In this document: piece after piece, positions 1 through 5,995 of the stretch | Numbering within the stretch: the first letter of the stretch is position 1 | Layout: the number at the start of each line of letters is the position of its first letter | From: Actinomycetota bacterium | GTDB lineage: Bacteria; Acidobacteriota; Blastocatellia; Chloracidobacteriales; Chloracidobacteriaceae | NCBI GenBank assembly: GCA_013298335.1 | Contig: JAAFHI010000072.1 | Span: 1 to 9,449 of the forward strand | Length of the DNA: 9,449 nucleotides | Direction of reading: 5' to 3' | Position numbers and translations under genes: made by a program | Notes under the pieces: model-generated | What the model saw: only the letters and a program-made list of their open reading frames with translations | Told to the model about the DNA's origin: nothing | Databases searched by the model: none

Positions 1-7
1 GTGTCGC

Positions 8-40
8 GCGACCCCTTTTAATTTCTAGGCGACCCTTTTT
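8..40. repeat. Two direct copies of GCGACCC(C)TTTT
   Basis: GCGACCCCTTTT at 8-19 and GCGACCCTTTTT at 29-40 are direct repeats 21 bp apart, or two helical turns. They differ by one C in the C-run. The role is unknown. The spacing would put two copies on the same face of the helix, which suits protein binding. Confidence 0.4.
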
Positions 41-117
41 TCCTACCTGCGATGACCTGTTTGGTTTCAAAAAAGACCGATCAAAAGCTCTTAACTCTGA
101 CAGGTTCATAGCAAGAC

Positions 118-303
118 TTTACAGTTGACCGCGAGAATGTAGAGATTCAAACGCGAAAAAGCCGAAGTAGGAAAATTCTTATCTGACGAACTGTAAAATA
201 ATTTTACACTTTTTCGATCCGAAACCTCAAAAGCTGACCCCCCAAAAAACCGGCGAAAACGCCAAAAACCAGCACAGGATTTACTATGCCATTTAACTGT
301 AAA
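118..303. repeat. Three ACTGTAAA boxes (operator-like)
   Basis: The octamer ACTGTAAA occurs at 190-197 and 296-303, and as its reverse complement TTTACAGT at 118-125. A given octamer is expected about 0.02 times on both strands of 760 bp at even base composition, so three copies within 186 bp are notable, though AT-richness raises the expectation. The middle copy overlaps the 17-bp palindrome at 192-208, which suggests one DNA-binding protein recognises all three. The binding protein is not identifiable here. Confidence 0.35.
192..208. promoter_or_regulatory. 17-bp perfect palindrome, possible operator
   Basis: TGTAAAATAATTTTACA has two 8-bp arms that are exact reverse complements around a central A. 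Perfect symmetry of this size is typical of binding sites for dimeric repressors or activators. It is followed by a T-run (ACTTTTTCG), but the arms hold almost no GC, so a transcription terminator is unlikely. It shares its TGTAAA half-site with the nearby ACTGTAAA boxes. Function is inferred from symmetry alone. Confidence 0.4.
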
Positions 304-414
304 AACCTACACTTTGCACATTAAAGTATTGAAAAAGCTGAAGATACGCTAAAATAGGCTCTGTTACTTTAACGTTACCGTTCTAAACCACTGAAAACGC
401 AAAAGTTAAGGCGT

Positions 415-459
415 ATTATTATTATTATTATTTTTCTAGGTAACAATATATATATATAT
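415..459. repeat. AT microsatellites: (ATT)6 and (AT)7
   Basis: Six ATT units at 415-432 and seven AT units at 446-459 flank the GTAAC copy at 440-444. Such tracts melt or bend easily and are common at replication origins, but they also arise by slippage. No function can be assigned. Confidence 0.5.
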
Positions 460-517
460 GGAAACAAAGGGGTTAAGTGGCAAGTAACAGAAGTAACAGT
501 AACAGATTATTTTAACA

Positions 518-542
518 CCCCTCGCGCGGGCGACCTCGGTGG
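518..542. other. Candidate cosN-like cohesive-end site
   Basis: A GC-rich island inside AT-rich DNA contains CGCGGGCGACCTCGGTGG (525-542). The lambda cosN core, from memory, is GGGCGGCGACCTCGCGGG. The two share GGCGACCTCG exactly (529-538), and 9 of 12 positions match over lambda's 12-nt cohesive end (525-536 here). The neighbouring genes encode a Nu1/GpA-type terminase, the enzyme class that cuts lambda cos. Three GTAAC copies lie just left and three GTTAY copies to the right, placed where binding sites might sit. By analogy the 5' overhang would be near 525-536. The match is short, and lambda-type cosB R sites were not recognised. Confidence 0.4.
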
Positions 543-728
543 AAGCGATCTGAAAAATGGGGTAAAAAAGCGTGAGCATTGAAAAACTTGTTACCGGCGT
601 TACCGACGTTATCCCTCGTGGAATGAACAAGTTCACCTGTTACGATGTTTTGCCAATCTGTTACCGGTTAGGAAAACGCCTCTTAACTCCTTTATCGACG
701 CAATTTGCTCGGTAACAAATCCTAACAT

Positions 729-758
729 AGCTAGATTTACAAAACCTGAACTCTAGCT
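729..758. promoter_or_regulatory. 7-bp inverted repeat just upstream of the first gene's ribosome binding site
   Basis: AGCTAGA (729-735) and TCTAGCT (752-758) are exact reverse complements separated by 16 bases. The right arm ends 7 bases before the Shine-Dalgarno sequence of the first gene. It could be an operator or a leader-RNA hairpin affecting translation. There is no following T-run, so it does not look like a terminator. Confidence 0.3.
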
Positions 759-778
759 CATATTTGAAGGGGGTGCGT

Positions 779-1453
779 ATGTCAGCCGTCTCAATCTTCG
801 TCACCACGCGCGACAACATCGCCGGGATCGTCACGCTGGAAAAGCAAATCGACTTCGCTTTAAGGAAATCCTTAAACGACGCGGTTATTTTAAGTCAGAA
901 GCAAGTGGTTCAGAATTTGCGCCGGACGTACACCATTCGGGGAAGCTGGATCGACCAGACGAACCGATATGGGGTCAAGGTCAAGCTGACCCGGCAACGG
1001 GGTCAGTACAAGGTTGCGCTGTACAGCCTCGCCGACTGGCTTGAAGACCACGAAACCGGGGCAACCCGTCGTTCCCAATCCGGCAACCGGTTGTCGTTGC
1101 CCTACGTCGGGTCAGGGGCGCGGCCTACTCGCCCAAGCGTGATCGTCAAACGTTTGAAGCCCAAGTTCATCCTGCCCCCGGACGCGAACAACCGGGACGT
1201 GCAAAGGAACGGAAAACGGAAATACGCGCGGCAACGGGGCACCGCGTTCAAGATCGACGGGCAGGGTGGAAAATCCTACGTTGCCCGGCGGAACGCCGGA
1301 AAACTTGAATTTCTGTGGAGTCTGAATCCCGATTGGAAGTTTCCGAAACAACCGATCTTTTGGGATACCGCGAAATTGATATTTGTAACCGCGCGGTTTT
1401 TCGATATATTCCGGCGAAATCTGGAAAATGCGATTTTGACCGCGAGGCCGTAA
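779..1453 (+). CDS. gpZ-like / HK97 gp10-like tail-completion protein (probable)
   Basis: Encodes 224 residues. The ATG at 779 is chosen over an in-frame TTG at 764 because GAAGGGGG (766-773) sits 5 nt before it. The N-terminal part (about 18-50) is an amphipathic helix-like segment ending LRRTYTIRGSWI. Residues 62-90 form a variable basic part with the ending LADWLEDHETGA, followed by an RP-rich stretch around 105-121. The C-terminal part (180-224) runs W-x-L-N-P, then an aromatic helix ending FRRNLENAIL. This overall pattern resembles the minor tail Z/tail-completion family, in which the protein joins the finished tail to the head. I recognise the pattern only, and no catalytic motif exists. 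The gene ends 5 nt before the small terminase gene. In lambda the Z gene lies after FII, so its place before the terminase is odd. Confidence 0.55.
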   Translation: MSAVSIFVTTRDNIAGIVTLEKQIDFALRKSLNDAVILSQKQVVQNLRRTYTIRGSWIDQTNRYGVKVKLTRQRGQYKVALYSLADWLEDHETGATRRSQSGNRLSLPYVGSGARPTRPSVIVKRLKPKFILPPDANNRDVQRNGKRKYARQRGTAFKIDGQGGKSYVARRNAGKLEFLWSLNPDWKFPKQPIFWDTAKLIFVTARFFDIFRRNLENAILTARP

Positions 1454-1458
1454 AGAAG

Positions 1459-2040
1459 ATGGCGATAGCCGAAAAGAAAAAACTGTTTGAGGGCCGGACG
1501 TATTACCCGGTGACGTATTTTGCGGAGCAATTCACCGTGTCTCGGAATACGGCGGCGGGGAAACTGAAGGCCCGTGTCATCGAAGGTGACGTAATTTATG
1601 ACGCCGCCGGGGTGTCCTATTACGAAGAAGCGGCGGGCCGGGAAGCGATGGGGGCTTCGAACGACCGGCCCGAAACGGACAATGAGAGCGCGTTGAAGGC
1701 CCGCAAGACCCTCGCCGAGATTCGGAAAATCGAAGCGTCGGCGGATTTACTTGAAGGCAAGACGCTTCCTATCGCTGACGTGAATCACATCGCGATGGAG
1801 TCTTTTCGGGCCTTGTATCAGTATTTTGTAAACGTCTTGCCGTACCGCGTGGCCGAACCGTTGGCGAAGGCCAAGACGCGCGGGGAGGTTATCAAGGTGC
1901 TGGTCGCGGAGATCAAAGCCGGAATGGAGGAATTGCGCGATAATGAAAACCTCGTCTTCGGCGGAATCCAGCACACTTTTACGAACGCTGACGTTATTCA
2001 AGGCGATATTCAAACGGGCGATACCGGCGGGGGCAACTAA
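1459..2040 (+). CDS. terS: Terminase small subunit, Nu1-like
   Basis: Encodes 193 residues. The ATG at 1459 follows the previous stop by 5 nt; GAGG (1444-1447) lies 11 nt upstream, and the in-frame ATG at 1315 would overlap the preceding gene by about 140 nt. Residues 15-60 look like a winged helix-turn-helix (YPVTYFAEQFTVSRNTAAGKL, then a short wing GDVIYDAAGVSYY), as in the DNA-binding part of Nu1. Residues 78-160 form a long helical region (ALKARKTLAEIRKIEASADL, a P-V motif, LPYRVAEPLA, EIKAGMEELR) matching the oligomerisation part of Nu1-type proteins. The glycine-rich tail is encoded in DNA shared with the next gene. Its role would be to bind the packaging site and load the large subunit. 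Adjacency to a GpA-type terminase supports the call. Confidence 0.82.
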   Translation: MAIAEKKKLFEGRTYYPVTYFAEQFTVSRNTAAGKLKARVIEGDVIYDAAGVSYYEEAAGREAMGASNDRPETDNESALKARKTLAEIRKIEASADLLEGKTLPIADVNHIAMESFRALYQYFVNVLPYRVAEPLAKAKTRGEVIKVLVAEIKAGMEELRDNENLVFGGIQHTFTNADVIQGDIQTGDTGGGN

Positions 2041-3880
2041 CCTCGTCGAGTGGACGGAACGCTACCGCTACCTTTCGACGAAGGATTCGGCCATCGGCGG
2101 AAAGTTCCGGTTCGATGTCACGCCGTTTATGCGTGAAATCGCGATGGCCGCGACCGATCCGACCATTCCCGAAGTCGCTTTCCAAGCATCGGCCCAAGTC
2201 GCGAAAACCACCCTTCAGCTTTCCTTACTCGGCTACATCGCGCATATCCAGCCGTCGCCGGTGATGGTGCTGCTACCGACTATCGAACTGGCGAAAAACT
2301 GGTCGAAAATCCGGTTGACGCCGATGATTGAAGCCACGCCGGTGCTTTCCGAGATTTTCGAGACGGGTAGCCGCAACGACGACAATACGACTCTGATGAA
2401 GTCGTTTCCCGGCGGGTACATCGTCTTCGCCGGGTCGAACTCCCCCGTGAACCTCTCGTCGTACCCGGTCAGGTATCTGTTGCCTGACGAGGTTGACCGG
2501 TTCGCGCTGTCCGCCGGGAAAGAGGGAAATCCGCTGTCCCTCGCGAAAATGCGAACCGAGACGTTCCCCGATTCGAAGATCATCTACACGTCAACGCCGG
2601 GGATGCTCTCGACTTCGAATATTGTCCCGATGTATCTCGACAGCGACCAGCGCAAGTATTACGTCCCGTGCCCGCATTGCGACGAGTTTCAAACGCTCGA
2701 ATGGGCGAACTGCCGATGGGAACCGGATGCGCCGCAAGATGCCTATATGGTGTGCAAGCACTGTGCGGGGAAGATCGAGGAAAACGACAAGGCCGAGTTC
2801 CTTCGTCGAGGCGAGTGGCGAGCGCACGCCCCGCTTCGCAACCGGGCGGGTTTTTTTATCAATCGCCTCTATTCGCCGTTTGCAACGTTTGGCAAGGTGG
2901 TCATTGATTTTTTGGAAGCCAAGCGGGACGAGACGAAAGAGAAGTTGAAGGTCTGGACGAACACATCGCTTGGGGAAGCGTGGGATGACACGCAAGACGC
3001 CAAGCCGGTTCAGGTCGATTTCGAAAAGCGCAAGGACATCGAAGGCGACATCGTACCCCGGCAAGTTCTCGTGATGACCGCCGGGGTGGACGTTCAGGAT
3101 GACCGCCTCGAATGCGAAATCGTTGGGTGGGGCGATGAGTCGGAATCGTGGAGTCTTCAGTATTTGCGGATTCCCGGCGATCCGAACGATCACGAGGTTT
3201 GGGATACCCTCGACTTTGAGTTGACGCGCGGGCGGCTGAATGAGGATGGGCTTGTTCTGCACGTTCGGACGGTCTACATCGACACCGGGGGACACCATTC
3301 GGACGCGGCGTTGAAGGCGGCGAAGGCCCGTACCGGCAAAGGCTGGTATCCGATACTTGGTTCGAACACGCCGGGCAGTCCGCTTAATTCGATGCCCCGG
3401 CGGGCGGGGAAGGTGCGGGTCAACCGTTACCGGATCGGGACGGAAGCCGCGAAAGACGCGCTGAACGCGGCGTTGAAGGTGGAAGATCACGGCCCGAATT
3501 TCTGTCATTTTCGGGTCGATTACGAAGATGAATACTTCGCGCAACTTCTGTCTGAAAAGAGGGTGTACGTCTTTCACCGGGGGGTGAAGCACGTCGCGTA
3601 CAAAAAACTCCGGGCACGCAACGAGGCCCTTGACTGCCGGGTGTACGCATACGCGGCCCTTCACTTGTTGCCGGTGCGTTGGGAGAAGTGGAAGGCCGAA
3701 CGGGTGCAGCTTTTGGCGGACAGGAAACACGGAATTGATCCGAGCGAAGTTGTCGAAAATGGGGACTCGTTGACGCCTGTTGAAATCGGTGCTATTCGTG
3801 AAATTCCCGCGTCGTCGCCTCCGGCGAAAAAACGCAAAAAAGGACAATATGAAGTCGCTGGAAGAGGGTGGCGGATATGA
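1943..3880 (+). CDS. terL: Terminase large subunit, lambda GpA family
   Basis: Encodes 645 residues, normal for GpA proteins. This is the ATP-driven DNA-packaging motor and cos nuclease. The family opening NLVEWTERYRYLS is at 33-45. A P-loop-like QASAQVAKTT is at 81-90, with Ala where Gly is usual. The Walker B LLPDEVDRF is at 179-187 with the D182-E183 pair, and the coupling motif IIYTSTPG is at 213-220. Two Cys pairs (C243/C246, C271/C274) form a likely zinc site. The nuclease part has GVDVQDDRLE (D383), VYIDTGG (D447) and NEALDCRVYAYAA (D564), the conserved acidic positions of the family. The ATG at 1943 is the only ATG or GTG start before the conserved core, with GGAGG 12 nt upstream. It forces a 98-nt overlap with terS. 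The stop overlaps the next start as ATGA. Confidence 0.96.
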   Translation: MKTSSSAESSTLLRTLTLFKAIFKRAIPAGATNLVEWTERYRYLSTKDSAIGGKFRFDVTPFMREIAMAATDPTIPEVAFQASAQVAKTTLQLSLLGYIAHIQPSPVMVLLPTIELAKNWSKIRLTPMIEATPVLSEIFETGSRNDDNTTLMKSFPGGYIVFAGSNSPVNLSSYPVRYLLPDEVDRFALSAGKEGNPLSLAKMRTETFPDSKIIYTSTPGMLSTSNIVPMYLDSDQRKYYVPCPHCDEFQTLEWANCRWEPDAPQDAYMVCKHCAGKIEENDKAEFLRRGEWRAHAPLRNRAGFFINRLYSPFATFGKVVIDFLEAKRDETKEKLKVWTNTSLGEAWDDTQDAKPVQVDFEKRKDIEGDIVPRQVLVMTAGVDVQDDRLECEIVGWGDESESWSLQYLRIPGDPNDHEVWDTLDFELTRGRLNEDGLVLHVRTVYIDTGGHHSDAALKAAKARTGKGWYPILGSNTPGSPLNSMPRRAGKVRVNRYRIGTEAAKDALNAALKVEDHGPNFCHFRVDYEDEYFAQLLSEKRVYVFHRGVKHVAYKKLRARNEALDCRVYAYAALHLLPVRWEKWKAERVQLLADRKHGIDPSEVVENGDSLTPVEIGAIREIPASSPPAKKRKKGQYEVAGRGWRI

Positions 3881-4428
3881 ACCCCGTGGCAGGTGATACG
3901 TTTACTTTAAGCGTGCAAACGTCGCGTTCGCCGGGCGAAGGGTTTGCACACACGCTGTACCTTGTTGGCCCGACGTTCCTTGAAAGCACGGATGCCGAGT
4001 ACAAAAACGGCGGCGTCACGATGCTGGTAAAGGCCACGAAGTCGGAAACGTTGCAAGGCGGCATTTATTCCTATGAAATCGTTGCGGAAAAAGGTACGGG
4101 CGAAGACCTCGAAAGGTACACGGAAGCCAGTGGGGAGATTGAAGTAGCCCCCCGTTTGACCGAATCCGCCGGGACGAAGGGGCCGGACACGTTGGCGAAG
4201 TATCTTTCCTTTGTCGAGGCCATCGACGCGGCGTTGTTGGGCAAGGCAACAGAAGATCAGTTGAAGATTGTCATTGGGCAGGATTCGGTTGAACGCATCC
4301 CCCTGCCCCATTTACTTCGGATGCGGGATTACTACTTGGCCGAGATTGCCGCGCTTCGAAGGGCATTGCGAATCCGCAACGGCGGGAAACCCTTCGGCAC
4401 GATTCTGACCCGTTTCACGAGGACTTGA
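3877..4428 (+). CDS. Ig-like domain plus gpW-like head-tail joining protein
   Basis: Encodes 183 residues. The ATG at 3877 overlaps the terminase stop as ATGA and has GAAGAGGG 8 nt upstream. A GTG at 3868 is possible but lies inside that ribosome site. Residues 4-93 are rich in alternating hydrophobic and polar residues (GDTFTLSVQ, HTLYLVGPT, GGIYSYEIVAE, ASGEIEVAP), as in a small beta-sandwich. I have seen this in phage proteins of this genomic position. Residues 103-183 are helical (LAKYLSFVEAIDAALLG; LPHLLRMRDYYLAEIAALRR) with the ending KPFGTILTRF, resembling lambda gpW. gpW sits under the portal and is needed to keep packaged DNA inside and to attach the tail. The place between terminase and portal is exactly that of lambda W. 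The domain split and the gpW link are by pattern, not by alignment. Confidence 0.6.
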   Translation: MNPVAGDTFTLSVQTSRSPGEGFAHTLYLVGPTFLESTDAEYKNGGVTMLVKATKSETLQGGIYSYEIVAEKGTGEDLERYTEASGEIEVAPRLTESAGTKGPDTLAKYLSFVEAIDAALLGKATEDQLKIVIGQDSVERIPLPHLLRMRDYYLAEIAALRRALRIRNGGKPFGTILTRFTRT

Positions 4429-4432
4429 CACA

Positions 4433-5995
4433 ATGTTTGAGGGACTTTTACGACTTGTCGGAATTGAGCCTATGGTTGGCGGTGCGGTCGTGCCTTCGCC
4501 AAAAGCGGAAGAACGCTTTTTGAATGCGCGGCACGACCGGCTTACAGCGGATTGGAGGCCCTACAACCAGTCGGCTTCCCAAGAATTGCGATGGGCACTT
4601 CGGACACTCCGGGCACGCGCAAGGCAGGCGGCGCAAGACGACGACTATTTCAAAAAGTATTTGAATCTGTGCGTTGAAAACGTCATTGGGCCTCGCGGCA
4701 TTCGGATGCGCCCCCGGATCGAAGGTGGGGGATCGGAAACGATCAATAAAAAGCGGAAAGAGGCCATCGAACGGGAATGGCGCGAGTTCTGCCGTCCTGA
4801 AAACTTGTCCGTGTGCGGGACGGTGGATTTGATTGATTTGCTCACCATCGCGCTTCGGACGATTCTGACCGATGGTGAGTGCGTTTTTTGGATACGGTAC
4901 ACCGGCAAATACGGGATGCAACTTCAGTTTGTCGATCCCGATTATCTGGATGAGAACTGGTCGAACTTTGAATATGCCGGTTCGCAAAGCGTCAAGAACC
5001 CGATCATTATGTCCGTCGAAAAGGACGTGTACGGGAAGCCGCTGGCATACTGGCTGTCGCCCCCGGCGGGGCAACTCGACGCTTTCAACCTTCTTTCGAC
5101 AAGTCGGTTGCGCGTCCCGGCGGAAGAAATGATGCACCTGTTTGAACCGTACCGGGGAAACTCGTCGAGGGGGGTGCCTTCCGCGCACACGGTTTTGAAG
5201 CGGATGCACGACCTTGCGCGGTTTGAAGAAGCGACCATCGTGAACGAGCGGGTATCCGCCGCGAAAATGATGTTCATTCAAAAAGACGTTGCGTCGATGG
5301 ACGAAGACGAGTTGACTGACGAGGACATCATCCAGAACGTCGAACCCGGCACGGTCGAGATTTTGCCCGCCGGGTACACCGCGAAAGAGTTTGACCCCAA
5401 AGGCGTCACGACCGGACTGGAAGAGTTCCGGCGCGAGTTCCTGAAAGCAATCGCGGCAGGGTTGGGGGTGTCCTACGGCGCACTCGCCCAAGACCAGAAC
5501 AACACCAGTTATTCGACCCTTCGCGCGTTTCTTTTGGCGGATCAGAATTTCTACAAGATGAAACAGGGGTTCTTGATTCGGAAGTTGCTTCGTCCGATTT
5601 TTGAAAGGTTTTTGTTATTAAACCTGCCGACAATCGGGATTCCAGTTCGCGCGTTCGATAGTTGCAAATATCCGGCATTTACCGCGCAAGGGTTCGTTTC
5701 GATTGACCCTTCGAAAGATTCGAACGCGGACAAGACCGACCTCGAAAACCGCGTCAAGTCGCGAAGCCAAATCATCGAAGGTCGCGGGGAAGACCCGGAA
5801 GAAGTTTTCGAGCAAATCGAAAAAGAAAACGAACGGTTTATGGAGATAGATCGGGCGAAGATGGAGATGGACGCGGCGGCGAAGGCGGCGGCAAATCCCA
5901 ACGCTGACCCGAATGCGGATCCGAACGCGGGCGGGGAGTCCGCAAATCAGGCGAAGGACAACGCGGTTGAAGGGGATGACGAAAATGACGATTGA
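4433..5995 (+). CDS. Portal protein, lambda gpB family
   Basis: Encodes 520 residues. The ATG at 4433 has GAGGA (4419-4423) 9 nt upstream. Portals form the twelve-subunit ring at one capsid vertex through which DNA enters. Family marks seen: an N-terminal W-R-P-Y segment followed by LRTLRARARQ (57-66); LNLCVENVIGPRGI (77-90), matching the nviGpGi motif; RGNSSRGVPS (241-250); AAGLGVSYGALAQD (341-354) followed by NNTSYSTLRAFLL (356-368), the most typical stretch; and GFVSIDPSKDSNAD with an EGRGEDPEEVFEQI block (420-462). The tail from 471 is low-complexity and acidic, with three NPNA/DPNA units at 488-499. No ClpP-like protease is fused here; that role is in the next gene. The stop overlaps the next start by 11 nt. 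Confidence 0.96.
   Translation: MFEGLLRLVGIEPMVGGAVVPSPKAEERFLNARHDRLTADWRPYNQSASQELRWALRTLRARARQAAQDDDYFKKYLNLCVENVIGPRGIRMRPRIEGGGSETINKKRKEAIEREWREFCRPENLSVCGTVDLIDLLTIALRTILTDGECVFWIRYTGKYGMQLQFVDPDYLDENWSNFEYAGSQSVKNPIIMSVEKDVYGKPLAYWLSPPAGQLDAFNLLSTSRLRVPAEEMMHLFEPYRGNSSRGVPSAHTVLKRMHDLARFEEATIVNERVSAAKMMFIQKDVASMDEDELTDEDIIQNVEPGTVEILPAGYTAKEFDPKGVTTGLEEFRREFLKAIAAGLGVSYGALAQDQNNTSYSTLRAFLLADQNFYKMKQGFLIRKLLRPIFERFLLLNLPTIGIPVRAFDSCKYPAFTAQGFVSIDPSKDSNADKTDLENRVKSRSQIIEGRGEDPEEVFEQIEKENERFMEIDRAKMEMDAAAKAAANPNADPNADPNAGGESANQAKDNAVEGDDENDD
5894..5929 (+). repeat. Tandem 12-nt repeat in the portal gene encoding NPNA/DPNA units
   Basis: Three 12-nt units encode NPNADPNADPNA (portal residues 488-499). 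The codons vary between units (AAC/AAT, GCT/GCG, GAC/GAT), so the peptide repeat has been kept while the DNA diverged. It sits in the disordered tail and is probably a flexible linker. Confidence 0.6.

Larger units (their letters stand above)
363..716. repeat. GTAAC/GTTAC pentamer cluster (iteron-like)
   Basis: GTTAC starts at 363 and 374. GTAAC starts at 440, 484, 493 and 499. GTTAC starts at 590, 599, 639 and 660, with a variant GTTAT at 608. GTAAC starts again at 712. That is 11 exact copies in 354 bp, against about 0.7 expected at even composition. The 484/493 pair and the 590/599/608 trio are spaced 9 bp apart. The left group (GTAAC) and right group (GTTAC) point toward each other across the GC-rich island at 518-542. 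Such arrays usually bind an initiator, a terminase small subunit or a regulator. Which applies here is not shown by the sequence. Confidence 0.6.
1..778. other. AT-rich gene-free region upstream of the late operon (candidate cos/origin/regulatory region)
   Basis: This stretch has many A/T runs and frequent stops in all frames, unlike the GC-rich genes that follow. The only open frames are short. One runs off the left edge (frame 3, stop at 126-128), one is a 47-codon GTG frame at 572-715, and one is a 66-codon minus-strand frame made largely of repeats and AT-rich codons. None resembles a known protein. The region holds several ordered short repeats, listed separately: GTAAC pentamers, a perfect palindrome, ACTGTAAA boxes, microsatellites, an inverted repeat and a GC-rich lambda cos-like island. 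A long non-coding region just before terminase genes fits a packaging site with control elements. That reading is inference. Confidence 0.6.

Noticed and set aside
3..128. Open frame running in from the left edge, ending at TGA 126-128
   Set aside because: It is about 41 codons with no recognisable motif and AT-rich composition unlike the other genes. The end of an upstream gene cannot be excluded without more sequence.
252..263. GGCG-AAAA-CGCC hairpin followed by A-run
   Set aside because: The stem is only 4 bp with no T-run on the + strand. On the minus strand the flanking T-rich tract makes a weak terminator conceivable, but the stem is too short.
391..419. Possible sigma70 promoter CTGAAA-17-TATTAT, and TTGAAA-15-TAAAAT at 329-355
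   Set aside because: Nine of twelve matches in AT-rich DNA is expected by chance, and the host and its promoter consensus are unknown.
436..636. 66-residue open frame on the minus strand
   Set aside because: It is built from the GTAAC repeats and AT tract (YIYIVT, SVTPVT), has no convincing ribosome site and no known family look.
572..715. 47-residue GTG open frame on the + strand (begins MSIEKLVTGVTDV)
   Set aside because: A GGGG lies at fair distance upstream, but the frame runs through the repeat array and ends in one repeat. There is no similarity or hydrophobic pattern to support a protein. Kept in mind as a weak possibility only.
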